52,519 bases of DNA, from contig JAAPAO010000208.1 in NCBI GenBank assembly GCA_013115145.1, forward strand, positions 1 to 52,519. Reading direction: 5' to 3'. The notes beneath the pieces are model-generated. The model was not told where the DNA came from. It did no database searches and saw nothing but the letters and a program-made list of their open reading frames with translations. The position numbers and the translations under genes are program-made. The stretch comes from Perkinsus chesapeaki (lineage: Eukaryota > Perkinsozoa > Perkinsida > Perkinsidae). Positions within the stretch are counted from its first letter, which is position 1. Each line of letters starts with the position of its first letter. Positions 21,602-33,311 of the stretch are shown piece after piece.

Positions 21602-24600
21602 ATGGGCTGGCACGCCATTGAAAACTCTGGTGATGGCCTGGGCGTGTCCCTGCATTGTTATGTAATAGCATTACCGTCGGTCGATGTTAGCGAATATCAG
21701 ATCCCTGCGTACAGTCAATGTAAGATTATTGACACTGTGTCGAAGGAGATACGCAGTGTGGCGTGTCTGCCGAAGGATGTCTGTGCTCAGCCACTGCATG
21801 AAGCCATTATGGAGAGGACTAGGAAGTAATGTCTTTATGACGGTGAGTAGAGTTGGATATAGGATAGCGGTATAGGTATATTGCAGCACAGGAGGACTGC
21901 TGCTCTGACGATAATCCACCCATCCCTGTCGTCTCGGTAGGTGTGTGACTCTACATTCCTGAGGGTAATGTCAGGCTCGAGCCAGACAGGACATTGAGTC
22001 CGCCTTTGCCTCGGCATCGTGCCCATTAGCTTTTGATAAGGAAAGCTTGCCTTTGGATGACGACTGTCTTAAAAGAGCAGTCGACTTCACATGCGACCTC
22101 TCCGTATGGACCCTTCCCGTCCAAGCTGCTGTCTATCAGTTCGCAGGTGAACACAGGGCACCTATTCTTCTTTAACCAGCTCTTTGCCCGAGCTGATCCT
22201 CTAGCTGTTGCAGCTGAAGGGCTCACAGCTGCGCTAAACGTTAATATGTAGGAGATTGCATAATATTGTTAAGAAGATTGCCTCTAGGTACACCTTCGAG
22301 ATGGCGCCAGTGATGTTGCTCATGGAACGTAAGCTACTTCAGCACATGGCCTCCTTCCTAGGGTGGTACGAGCATAAATCTGGACTCAGTCGTATGCCAA
22401 GTCCGACACTCGAAGGTATAGATCTTGGCATGGTGGCGTGGTGGTGGGATGTGTTCTTAGGCAGCGAAGGCTTTGAACTGACGAGGCTCACGTCTGGCCT
22501 GAGCGACAAAGCTAAAGAGCTGGTAGTGCTGGCGGACATCTGGGGAAAGGGGGTTGGACTGGTCCTTGCCAGTTTGACGGTATGCTCCTACCTGGTGCCT
22601 CGCACTGCAACATAACAGCCCTGCATGTCGCTAGGCAAGAGCTGTTCCCGGATAGTGTGGAGGAGGGGGTCCTCGGGGTTGAAGGTGAGGGATGTGGGGA
22701 TAATAGGTTAATATAGACTTTAGGTTCTTTACATGGCCGACTGATGGTATTTACTTCAGCAGATTCGCACTGTTCAATGGAGAGGGGATGCATGATGCTT
22801 GGTAGTGCCTCATGGGGCAAGCTCGGCCGGGTGTACACTGGGGCACGTTTTTGAATGAATTGAAAATATTTCAAAGGCAATTCCGTCTGTCAGGGAAATG
22901 CTAGAGCCGGGGTATTCGATGGCGTTCCTTTCCTCTTATTAACTCTTTGAAGATGATAATGACAATCGACAGATACTGAGCGGCCGTGTTGAGCGCTGGA
23001 AACGGGTGTTTTTAGCTTATGCCACATCGATGAATTGTTCGGTGCTGCTCAGGATTGGGTAGAAAAAGCTTGGTGTATGTGAAGACGGATCCAGAGACCT
23101 GTCAAATGATACCAGAGGAGCTTGATAAGGCTATTAACTTCGAGGTAGTCATGTGCCTCTGTGATGGAGCTTCGCTCCGCTGTGAATGTTCTTAGATTCA
23201 AAAAGGGAATACACCCTTCTTTATCAACGCCACCGCGGGCACAACAGTCGCTGGTGCCTTTGACGATTGTGATGCAATAGCAGCCGTGGCCGAAAAGTAC
23301 GGTTCGATTTGAGCGCCGGAGATAGTTGCTCAGGTATAACTGCTGGTTACATGTAGATGGGGCTTTGGGGGCATCATTCCTACTGGCCAAAGGTGAAGAG
23401 CCATATGATAGTCTCACACGTAGGGGTTGGATGGGAAGGGTGTTGGGCTATTCATAGGATTTAGGTGGAATGGAGAAAGCTGATTCTATCTCGTGGAATC
23501 TACATAAGTTGCTGGGAGTGCCGCTCCAGTGTAGCGCACTGCTGTGTAGACATCCTGGCGCTTTAAGACAGGCTCATGAGGAACGTCATGGAACTGAGGT
23601 TAGGAGGCGGAGCGAAGCGATTATTTAATACCGTTTTTGTTTTCAATTTCTTCAGGCGTTCCCTTGCTTGAGCCCATTGGACACCGTGTATGACTCGTCA
23701 ATGTCGGGCCGCAAGGCAGATGCTTTTAAGGCTTGGATATTGTGGAAGAAGATGGGTGACTGCGGCATGGCTAACAGAGTTAGATTGGTGTAGGCGCTTT
23801 AGTGATCTCCAGCTTCATACCGCTCTTTCCTATAATCATTAGATATACACACACTCAAGAGTTCGCTGAAATGCTCAAGAGCTTCCCGGTTCGTAAGCAG
23901 TTCGATGAAGCTCAACAGCTGTACGAGGAGCCGCTGGTTGAGAAGGTGGTATAAAAGAATACACCACACTGGGAGTACTGCTGTCACGCCTCAGGGTCCC
24001 TGTGATGTTGAGGGAGCCAATGACAATGCCTTCCATCTGGCCTTCGAGCCTACTTCAGCATGTAAGTTGTGCAAAAGTTGGTATGGATTCATAGCTATCG
24101 GCAGGCACATGTTTCTGGTGGGTGCCTTATGACCTTCGTGAGAGGTTCTCCAAAGAGGGCCCCAGTGCTCTTTCTAAGGAGCTTTTTGTTGTTGCCTCTC
24201 GTATGCGTTGCGCCCTACTATCGGAAGGTAACATGGTTCTATACTATGTATTACTCTGTATTAGGATCTTTGATGATATCGTTCTACTCTACCGCGGAGA
24301 AGCCGGCATTTTGGCGCATTCCCAACATTAACCCAGAAATTTCTCATGAGCACATGTGGGCCATTTTGAAGATCGTCAACAGGTTAGACTTGCCCCCTCC
24401 CCCAGCGTAGCAGTTTCGTAACTCAGAGTTGGCAACTTCTGCTTCCCACCGGGCACTAGGGAGTGGGAGAAGGGCATGCGCAAACGTGGAGACTGCTCAA
24501 TGGTATCGTAGTGCTTCGCTCCGCTGTAGATTATTTTTTAGCCGTCCCGTTTGTCATCTCCGGCATTCGTGCCCGGGAACTGGTCGATTCCTCCTGAGTT

Positions 24601-24673
24601 TGATGAGCTTAAAAAGAGTCGATCGGCAGTTCAACTGTTGGGAGGAATTGAGGGCACCGGCGAGTTCATCTAA
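21602..24673 (+). CDS. Group II PLP decarboxylase, GAD/CSAD-like
   Basis: Family enzymes decarboxylate glutamate (to GABA) or cysteine sulfinate/aspartate. Spliced pieces align in order with cysteine sulfinate and glutamate decarboxylases: [20 protein letters not shown] then [14 protein letters not shown] (family 'TGHPRFFNQL'), [18 protein letters not shown] (family 'TYE.APV..LME'), [20 protein letters not shown] (family 'DGIF.PGGS.SN'), [14 protein letters not shown], and [31 protein letters not shown] is the PLP-ring Asp region, but with Leu where Trp is usual. [20 protein letters not shown] carries the Schiff-base Lys. Then come [21 protein letters not shown] and a C-terminus to TAA at 24671. 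About 40 residues after SFLGW (22370-22510) are extra relative to the animal enzymes. Three introns (23145-23195, 23599-23655, 24503-24541) carry the GCTTCGCTCCGC element. The start at 21602 is tentative. Substrate is not predictable here. Confidence 0.88.
23169..23180 (+). repeat. Intronic 12-mer GCTTCGCTCCGC, copy 1
   Basis: Exact copy in decarboxylase intron 23145-23195, followed by TGT. Same orientation as the gene. Confidence 0.8.
23607..23618 (-). repeat. Intronic 12-mer, copy 2 (inverted)
   Basis: GCGGAGCGAAGC, the reverse complement, in decarboxylase intron 23599-23655, 8 bases after the donor. Opposite orientation to the gene. Confidence 0.8.
24513..24524 (+). repeat. Intronic 12-mer, copy 3
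   Basis: GCTTCGCTCCGC followed by TGT in the last decarboxylase intron (24503-24541, only 39 bp, so the element fills about a third of it). Confidence 0.8.
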
Positions 24674-24938
24674 GGCGCCCTGCAGCAGCAGCCGCCGCCG
24701 TAATAATTATCATTTACTTTGGATCTTTTAATATTCGAAGCTACTTCGTCTTCTTATACTACATGTTCATTGCTAACCAATGGTGATACTGCTGCTGCTG
24801 CTGTGAAAGCAGTGATAGCGATGCCCCAGGCATCAGCAGATATATAATCTCATTGATCTTACCTCCACTTTGGCTTTGTGTTTCCCTGTCCATTACCTTG
24901 ATTCTGTAACAGTTGTATTTTTATTTTCCTATTTCACT
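24674..24938. other. Spacer between decarboxylase and ubiquilin
   Basis: Contains CAGCAGCAGCCGCCGCC (about 24683) and a CTGCTGCTGCTGCTG run (about 24790), which are complementary triplet runs about 90 bp apart. It carries the ubiquilin promoter. Confidence 0.4.
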
Positions 24939-27900
24939 ATGAGCGTGATTGATATTACTATAAAGAAGGTAGATGGCACTACTGTGGAAGTGTCGATCGA
25001 TAACACAGCTACAGTCACTGATCTTAAAAAGGTACTAGATGCCAGTTGGATCTTCGGATTTGACCCCAATCACCGGCGCTACATTCGCTTACAGTAATTC
25101 CCAGCTTCTGTAAGTGCAATTGAAACGTTCCTTCGTTTTCGTAGCTCGTGCGCCAAACACGCTCATTGGGGCTCGATTTGGCGTCACATCCGGGATCGGG
25201 TTACGGTGTAGGCTGATGAGAGATGTGGTAGAATATTAATGCACAGTGGAATAGGTCGCTGAATGTTGGTATATCAATATACTGCACACTTGGATGATCA
25301 TAGCCCTTATCATACCATGCTAGTAAAAAAACAACCGTAAGCTCTTTTGTAGAGCACAGAAGCAACAACAACAATCACTGAAGCTTTTTGTTAAGAGTAA
25401 CTATCCCACTGTCGAGATGGTGGCAACAACGTATGTTATTGATCATAGTGTGGCTAGGAAGGAAGACGTTAACATTAGAATTTCCTGTGATTACTCGACG
25501 TGCTGGAGTGTTATGGCATTTTAGTTGGTCCAGGAGAGGACTGAAATACCCAAAGAATCACAGCGGCTCATATTCCGGGGTCAAATACTATCTGATGAGA
25601 CGACCCTCAAGGATTCAGGTTGGCCCAGGTCAGCAGGGTGGCGCTGGTATAGGACAGGTGATTAGGTCTGAATGAAGATGGTCTAACTGTTCACCTAGTT
25701 CGACATCTAGTGCCTCCTCCGCACCCCAAGGCACCAGCGGCGACAGGCCAACAGCAAACACCGACTTTAAGACTTGGTAGGTATCTCTGGCAGTAAAGTT
25801 GGAATTCATTTTGGGAAAATAATGTGTCTTACTCAAGCAGCAAAATCTATCTCAAGGGTCTTCCTACGCCCTCCTAGTAGTAAAAGTTGACGCTGTTACT
25901 TCTGGTCGGGAACGCCTTGGGCTAGCTGGTTCGAAAAATGGTTGGAGTTTTGGTATGCTTTCTGAGTGACTTGTACACACAGACAATAAATATCACAAGA
26001 CTGGATGAAACGGTTAATCGATATGTCCTGATTCATTTATTTATAAGGTCTTGGCGTGCAGTATTGGCTCTATCGAGGAAGTATCCCGCTCGGAATAGGA
26101 TAACCTTGCAGGTGCAACGCCTGGATCAGCTCCTACCGCAGCAGCGGGCCAGAATCCTTACATGGCGCCTTCGGGCCTCGGCATGGGCCCCATGGGGGGC
26201 ATGAGCCCGGAAGCGATATCGGAGATGATGAATAACCCTGTAGTGGATAGTATGCTGTCCAATCCTCAGATCATGAGATGTAAGCGGGAGGGTATCGTGG
26301 GAATCTCCTTCTTGCTGACTTATTCGTTTTTGTCAGCTCTGATCGAGATGAACCCGCAGATGCAGCAGTTAATGCAGCAGAATCCCGAGCTGAGGACTCT
26401 TATAGAAGACCCAGAAGTAAAGATATTCTCTAGGTTGATTGAGTGTCATCAGTATTTTCATTAGTTTTTACGACAAACGATGCAAGCTGCCCGCAACCCT
26501 AGTATGATGCAAGAGATGATGCGGACCAATGACAGGCAGATGGCGAATCTGGACAGCATCCCCGGTATTACAGGGAGACCACCTTCAGAGAGGAGCAGCC
26601 TAATTTTTCATTTGTTCACCGGAAATATGGTTCCTATTTTATCCACACTTGTCCACTTTTGAATAGCTCCGTAAGATTAGTCACCGTAGTAGCTGTGCCT
26701 AGTAGGTCCAGTAGTCTGTCTTGGGTTAAGCGTCCTCACTTCTCGGGTCAGGTGGATACCAAGCTCTTCAAAGGATGTACCGAGATATCCAGGAGCCAAT
26801 GTGGAATGCAGCATCAGGGGGTAGTAGTGGATGATGATGGTATTATCCTATATAGGAGTATCGCTCTTCAGCGCATGCCCACAGTGGTAGCTCCTCAGCA
26901 TCACAATTGATGGAGGCTATGCAGCAAGACAGGGAAGCAGGGCCTAACAATAGGCCATTGGGCAATCCTTGGGGATCATCATCTGCGGCCCCTGCGGCTA
27001 GTGGCTCTGGTAATAGAGGAGTTGTATGCATTTTACGGTCCGGAGTTTGGCAGGATAGCAGCGATTCCGTGCAGTATGGGATTAGTGTTGCATCATCCAT
27101 CTTTTCATTTAGTGGATCAGGCTAGGGAGTCACTGTGGTGTTCTTTTATCCCCGAGAAACAGACTCGTGGATAGTATTTATTTAATGACCAGTGTGCTCG
27201 TCCATTCCCTTTCATTTGATGGCCAGTGTGGTCATGTACTCGTTCATTTTCCTTGGTTTCTAGGTACCCAACAGCAGTCCTCAACAGCACCCCGTACCAC
27301 CACTCAGCCTACAGCACCTATGGTTAACCCCTTCGCCTCGATGTTTGGTATGCCTCCTCCTCCAGCACCACCGGCCACTAGCAGCAGCGGTGGAGCATCT
27401 GGCCAACAGCAGCAGCAAGGCAGCACTGCACCCAATCCAGCAGTTAATACCTTCCCGTTCATGGCCTTCCCCACCCCTCCTCAGCCATCACAGCCGGCTT
27501 CTTCTGGTAGGTCTTTAGGCTTGCTTGCTCTTCAGCAGCATTGATTGCAGTGTGATAGTCCATCGGTCTGCATGAGAGTTGTTGTATGTAAACCTTTGGA
27601 TCAGCGGCGCTAAGCTGAGCCGCTCAAGGCAGTTCACTTATATGACATTTTTAGTCTATGTTAAAATAGAGAATAAGACAGCGCATAGTACAGCGTTAGC
27701 TACTAACTTCAACGAGCAATTGTATTCCGAGGAGCCGGCACTACTACCTTGATGACGTAAATGCTGTTGTCCGCATTATTCCCAGGTGCATCCTCCACCA
27801 CCACCACGACAGCAGCTGGCAGCAGTGCTGGGGCGTCTCAAGAAAATCACCACAGGAATCCCTTCGCCGAATGGTTATCGAACCCAGCAGTGCAGAATAT

Positions 27901-28398
27901 GATGGGGGACATGATGAGCCAGATGCTGAACCAGCAACAGCAGCAGCAGCCGGGAGCTGCTAGTGCAAATGTAACCTTTCGGGTATCTTGTTAAGCATCA
28001 CTTAGCAGCATCATCATCAGGCCTCGACCGCTGCGCCCCAGGCCATGCCGTTTTTCTTTCCCATGGGAGTGAGCCCTAGCGGCACCACACCGTCCAACCC
28101 TCAGCAATTCAATCGGTCGGCCTTCGGTACCGCTCGACCATCAGCAGCGGCTCCGGCAGCAGCTGTTGACCCGGCTCAGCAGTTCCGACCGCAGTTGTCG
28201 GCTTTGGAGAGTATGGGGTTCACTAACCAACAGCAGAACCTGAACGCTCTCAGGCGAGGTGAGCCGGTGATAGTAGACGTATTAAATTGACTTTGTCATT
28301 ATGCAGCCAACGGCAATGTTAACCGAGCTCTGGACCTCCTATTAAGCGAGCCACAGGAGGGAGGTGACCAGGCTGACACATCTTCACAACATCAATGA
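24939..28398 (+). CDS. UBQLN: Ubiquilin/Dsk2 (UBL-STI1-UBA shuttle)
   Basis: Ubiquilins carry ubiquitinated clients to the proteasome. Start ATG 24939: [20 protein letters not shown] opens the N-terminal ubiquitin-like domain. It continues as [20 protein letters not shown] with LKDSG and [11 protein letters not shown] after a small intron (25620-25669). Next is the STI1-type region: [60 protein letters not shown] and NLDSIPG, matching family 'NPDIMRQ..E.ARNPAMMQEMMR..DRALSNLESIPGG'. [12 protein letters not shown] follows in pieces. A long Gln/Pro/Ser/Thr-rich linker (27270-28130) includes a second STI1-like [20 protein letters not shown]. The C-terminal UBA domain starts [20 protein letters not shown] and ends [13 protein letters not shown], then TGA. 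Exon borders in the middle are not all fixed. Standard full domain set for the family. Confidence 0.93.
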
Positions 28399-28521
28399 GC
28401 GCTAAAAAGGCCACAGCGGTTTTCGCAATATATTTTCTGTATACACCTTGTCCATCCCAACTGAGTGTTTGTCTTATTATCGCCTAAGGGGCCTCGGGAC
28501 AGTTTTTCTTTTTCTGCCATT

Positions 28522-29560
28522 ATGGCGACGCAAGTGTTGGTGACCGCTGCAGATGGCAGCGAGATCGATGTTTCCCGATGGAACGTAACCAAGCCACGGT
28601 CCTTTCCTGATGCAGGCTATTGCCCATTTCAGATCGTCTATCCGAACTACCTGAACTCCGCCAAGACTGTTCCCGAAGGCCGCAGGATCGCCAAAACCAA
28701 GTAGGCCAGGGTCAGGGACGCCCTCAATTGAGGTCACTGTGCAGGTGTGTAGAGAACCCTACGATCGCGGAGATGGGCGAAGCTTGTCGGGAGCTAGGTG
28801 TACCGTGTGTGTTGGAGGTAAGACTCGGGTTCGATCCCTAGTGGCGGTATTTCTTACTAGGATAAATGCTACCCTCGAGACTGGCTGATCCGTGGTAGAC
28901 TTAGAGTTAGGATTATTGATGATAGCGGCAAGCCACTGAGGGCGGATATAGATGGAAGTAAGGCCGGTACTAGCTTCATAGCGGTATGTGATCATTGTGC
29001 AAGCATTGCATAGCCGTTTACCAGCTACTAATGCGCAATGCGTGTTTACAGTATACACAGGGGCAGTCATATAGTAGAACCCCACTGCCGATATACGCCC
29101 ACCGTATTTGATGAGTGCGAACTCCGACTCCGGAAAGTCTGTTCCCCGTCGAGGGGTGTACTGGATTTGGACCGAGTATTTTAGGTGAAGCAATTGTGAA
29201 TCTCTTTCCACAGTAACGGTACTATCTATATAAGTGGCTCTTCGTGGCCCCACAGCGCGGTCTCGCTCCTGTTGCCTGTTGCCGTGTGTATGCGTTCGAG
29301 AATCAATGATCGCCCATGAAGCCTTACATGGTTGTTGTTGTTTGCCTTCAGAGCGGCAGCTACTTGAGAAGATAAGTGAGGTGATACCGACTTTAAAGTC
29401 ACGGACACACCCCCAAAAGGAAGAGAATCATGGTGCTGGCGGTGGGGGTGCGAAGGAGACTACCGCAGCAGCTACTGCAGCTTCCTCGTCGAAGGGCGGC
29501 CAGCATCAGCAGCAGCAGCAGCACAGGAGCAACAAGAAGAAGAATAAGCGCAACAAGTGA
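28522..29560 (+). CDS. SRP19: Signal recognition particle 19 kDa subunit
   Basis: SRP19 binds SRP RNA helices 6 and 8 and enables SRP54 loading. Exon 1 from ATG 28522 has QIVYPNYLNSAKTVPEGRRI (family IVYPvYidskKTvaeGRRIpk). Exon 2 (after intron 28704-28745) has CVENPTIAEMGEACRELGVP. Exon 3 has DKCYPRDWLIRGRLRVRI (family K.YsReW...GRVRV). Exon 4 from 29352 has RQLLEKISEVIPTLKSRT and a Lys/Gln-rich tail, KKKNKRNK, typical of SRP19. Intron 28958-29351 is 394 bp, about eight times longer than its neighbours. On the opposite strand of that intron lies a long open frame (28759-29253). Confidence 0.94.
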
Positions 29561-29768
29561 TCGGTGTACACAAATGGGGACATTCACCAAATAGACAACA
29601 TGCTTTGGTTGATCTGTGGGGCGGGTGAGGGCTTTGTTGTCGTTAGTATTATTCATACTGTAAATGGTCGGTGTGCCGAAATCGGAGCATCGTAATCCAG
29701 AGGGGAGCACCGGTGGTGCTCGACGACCCCACAGGATGGTACGGAGTCATTCTATTGACTGTGGCGAG
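29561..29768. other. Short intergenic spacer
   Basis: No coding signal. It separates the SRP19 stop from the small Ser-rich gene. Confidence 0.4.
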
Positions 29769-30185
29769 ATGATGCCTGTTGAGGTAGTTGAGCTTTGATC
29801 AGGCCATCTCCACTATTTTCGCTGCTTCTGTTTTTACTTGTCACCAAAGTTTCACCGTTTGTCAGGCATCGCCGTCTTCTTCATCATCATCATCGGCCGT
29901 GATTGGCTTGTTGCCTGCACCGCGGTATGCCAGGAGTAGTTTGAGCTTTGAAGATCTCTCTTGGTTGGAGACAGAGGACCAGAACTTCCTCATAGTAAGC
30001 GTCCTGAATCATCCTCCGAAGGATCGGAAATTGAAGGATAAGTAATACACCTTGAGGGGTTCTACAAGCAGTGTGGACAGGAATGGCGAACTGTACGCTT
30101 TAGAGTATCTCCCGCTTCATTGAACGGACCTTGTGATGACATCTTGAGGGCAATGGGGTTCTACTGTCATAGCACTGTTCCCTAA
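29769..30185 (+). CDS. Small unknown protein, 90 residues
   Basis: Three exons (29769-29783, 29866-29994, 30057-30185) join to 90 codons. MMPVE is followed by ASPSSSSSSSAVIGLLPAPR, then SSLSFEDLSWLETEDQNFLI, then GFYKQCGQEWRTVRFRVSPA and LRAMGFYCHSTVP with a TAA. The acidic/aromatic middle and the basic end look real, but no family is recognised. It sits 220 bp before the pseudokinase gene on the same strand and could be its 5' part if the TAA is bypassed by splicing. Confidence 0.5.
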
Positions 30186-30406
30186 GGTTGAGTGCAGAAA
30201 TGGGATTTTGGGAAGTTGAAAAATGCCCCAACTTCACCTGCCTTCCATGTCGGACTGGCTATTTGCTTCGGCCGAAGTTTGTCCGCTAATTTCAGATACG
30301 CTAATCGCGACACCATCCCCTATTTCCTGCGGCGGCGCTCTCTTCTGCGTCGTTACGTTCTGGGGAACTCTCGGCGACTAGCCAGTGATGACGCATTCGG
30401 TAGCAA

Positions 30407-32885
30407 ATGCCATCGCGTCGAACGGTTATTCATTTCGGACGTTCAGGAGCACTTTTTCGAACTGTGAAGGACTTGAAGTCCGGTGACAGTCGACAAGGTC
30501 ACACCTCTGAGGGCTATCGCGGAGGCAGCAACTCCACTTACGGTTCGGGACGGAAACAGATATGGCTTGTTGAGCGTACGGGAAGTAGGTTGAGCTCCGG
30601 GGTTGGGGGCCTGGGGCAGTATCATTGGACCGCAGATGATCGATCTTCGGTGCCTACGGTGAAGCCCGGCACTTTGCTGGTTTGCAAATGCATCGATATA
30701 GAGTCGTTATTCCACGACTCATCGGGCCCAGAGGAGGCTGATGATGGTGATGAAGTGTGCAGAGGTCGAGGGTCGACTGCCGGGAGTAGCCTGAGTCGAT
30801 ATCACCAAGGTCTAAGACATTGCATTAAAGAAGACACCCTGGTGGAGATGTTCTTGTCCAAGCTCTTTACCAGGTCAGCCACCCTTCGATTGCGCCACAT
30901 TTCCAACAGCATCGCTTGCCAGTTGATCCGAGTGCTGCGACGTTGTTATTCTTTAGTCTCGTTGTTCTTCAGGTTTTTTGCTTGTCCGAACTTTGATCGT
31001 TTAATCGACGTGTTGCACGACAGCAGTCGAGTCTACTTTTTGTTTGAGTTCTTCGAGGGGGGTGATCTCCTTGATTATATGATGGCCCGAGCGATGCAGA
31101 TGCAGAGCCGTCGGAAGTAGTAGCAACTCGTCGTCATCATCGCCTCCTTCCTGCTGCCCGATGCATGCTTGCCTCAGGGCGTCTGTGGCGGAGTCGGCCC
31201 CGGCTGAGGACCCTTGTACGGGAGCTCAGGAGGCCTCGGTCGAGGCAGTCTCGCCGATGTCATGTCCGGGAGATGCTTCGGCATCGGATCTCACTGTGGA
31301 CCGGAATGGATTGAAAAAGTTTTTTGATGAGGTGACGGCGACGCGAGGGGAAGGTCAGCACCCGCAGGCCTCGCCGGGCCAGGTGACATCTAAAGGCTCA
31401 CTACCTACCCAGAGTTGATGGGTCAGGTCACGAAAGGTCAGGCTCAAGCTCAAGCTGGCACTCCTTCTTCACCGATCAAGTCGGCAAAGACTAATGAGCA
31501 ACTGCGAAATGATGTCGTCGAGGAGCAGCCTGAACAACAATCAGTCCCGAGTGTTGTACGGCTCAACGTCAAGGTAGGGAGTAAAAAATCAAAAATGTTT
31601 AGCGGAGCGAAGCTTGTGATATTCAGGAGGTCTGCATTATTATGTCTGGCCTCACTAAGGCGTTGGAACTTCTTCATTCCCTTAATCTGGCTCATTTGGA
31701 TGTGTCACCAGAGCAAGTGTTGGTGCACATTTCGCCCGAGAACGGCAGAGTGGTGTCGGCTGCCCTCACTGACTTAGCTCAGGTGAATAGGAACTGTTAT
31801 TATCTTTTATATTTATTCCATTTCAGTGCAGTACAGTAGCACAGCTCCGTACCTCATCATTGCGGAAGTCTGGCAAGGCCCTGTATCGGGCACCAGAGAT
31901 GTATCATCAACTTCCGTCAGTGCTAGCAGCTAGCAGGCCCCCGAGGTAAGCTTCGTCCTTAGTAGGGATTAACGGTAGCTGTCGAACTTAGTGATTTTGT
32001 AAAAGTTTAAAGATTGTTTTATCACTGAATTCTCGTCTTTCCCTCAGTCTCTGGTTGGCTGGTGATATGTGGTCCCTCGGTGTAGTGGGCTTGGTCATGT
32101 GCCTGGGCGGCCCCCTGTGGGAGAGTGCTACAGCTGATGATGAGAAGTAAGCAGCATCTTCACCTCTTCCTCCTCTTCATTATTGATCCTTTAGGTATCG
32201 TTATTTTCTTGAGCATGCTGGGCCAGATGTGTTCTATTACCTTAATCAAGCCCAGCATCTGCCAGCTGAGCTGGCTGCGCTCCTAGCCGGCTTGCTGCAG
32301 CCTCAGCCTCAAGTAGCAGCTCTCATAGACTGCCACTGTTGATTGCACTATTTCAGGAACGACTGACGATTTCACTCTGTCGAATGTCGGAAGCATTGTC
32401 ACCGGAGTTCATGGAGTCGCATGATGTCATGGCCGACTCGGAGCCTCATCAGCTTCTTCAACGCCCTTTTGAAACAAGTAGGATGATAACCTTACGTTGA
32501 GCTGAGGTGGTGGTATCCAGATGGGAGATCTCAGCCACACGTTGGCAAGAGAAGGATGCTATTCAATGCAGTTATCAGGAGCATGGTCGAGGTGTGGAAC
32601 AAGGTGGGCGTCTTGGCAGGTCGGTGCTGCTGCTGGTAGTGTCACTCTCAGGTCTCCATGGCCATTCCATTATCACCGAAGACGGCTCAAAGAACCGATA
32701 CGAACAATACCTCGACAACCGTGGATAGTACTCGGATGGAGTCGCCCAGTCAGCTGCTGCCTCCAGCAGCCCATTCCTCGTCCCCGTCTGATGTTGCATC
32801 ACCTCTCAATGAGCATGTGGCAACAACCGGCACTGCAGCAGCAGCCGGGGTGGAGAACGGACAAGGGGAACGGAAGGGTTATTAG
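30407..32885 (+). CDS. Protein kinase-fold protein, probable pseudokinase
   Basis: The kinase fold can be followed through several exons. The N-lobe has GTLLVCKCIDIESLF, whose VCK resembles the VAIK lysine. Then come EDTLVEMFLSKL (helix C), CPNFDRLIDVLHDSSRVYFL and FEFFEGGDLLDYMMA (hinge; family 'V.E...GG.L.d.i'). The C-lobe has SGLTKALELLHSLNLAHLDV, SPEQVLVHI, ALTDLAQ, APEMYHQLP and GDMWSLGVVGLVM. The catalytic loop reads HLDVSPEQ where active kinases have HRDLKPEN, and DFG is DLA, so the loop Lys and Asn are absent. About 150 Ser/Pro/Gln-rich residues (31110-31570) are inserted between hinge and catalytic loop. The tail is Ser/Pro-rich and ends at TAG near 32885. Intron 31574-31626 carries the 12-mer. 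Exons after 32500 are less sure. Confidence 0.8.
31602..31613 (-). repeat. Intronic 12-mer, copy 4 (inverted)
   Basis: GCGGAGCGAAGC in pseudokinase intron 31574-31626. The reverse complement continues TAAA, as in the copy at 40029. Confidence 0.8.
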
Positions 32886-33311
32886 GATAACCGTTAATAG
32901 TTAATAGCATTGGTTAATTAATAACACGGTTCACATCTCATCATCATTCATCATTATGCCCACCACCGAGCACCTTGATGCTCCTCATCGTCTTCAGTAT
33001 AGCTATCGGCTCAGTGCTGAATGACAACATCATCACTTTAACACAGTGATAAGTTGATAATATTATTATTGGCATTATGTATCTCAAATGCTGATGTACT
33101 TTTGCGGCCGTAATCTCTACTAGTAGTGGCCCGAGTAGTTAAGGCCCCCCACCGCCGCCGCCAGCACTCCGAACGTAATCAGAACGTCGCCTAATAGAGG
33201 CATTCTGTAGCCTTACTGTTGATGAATCATTGATTTCCTGCCCACTTCGGTCCCTGTTGGGTTATCTTAAACTCTTAGGGATTTGTGGAAGGTTATTTAT
33301 TGAAGAAGGGG
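32886..33311. other. Spacer between pseudokinase and PITH gene
   Basis: AT-rich and simple around 32890-33070, with TTAATAG-type repeats and a CATCATTCATCATTATG run. No supported gene. Confidence 0.4.

Noticed and set aside
30407-31120. 237-codon unspliced frame taken as one exon
   Set aside because: The kinase alignment needs a removed segment at about 30873-30971, between TR and FFACPNF; the frame is open by chance through that intron.
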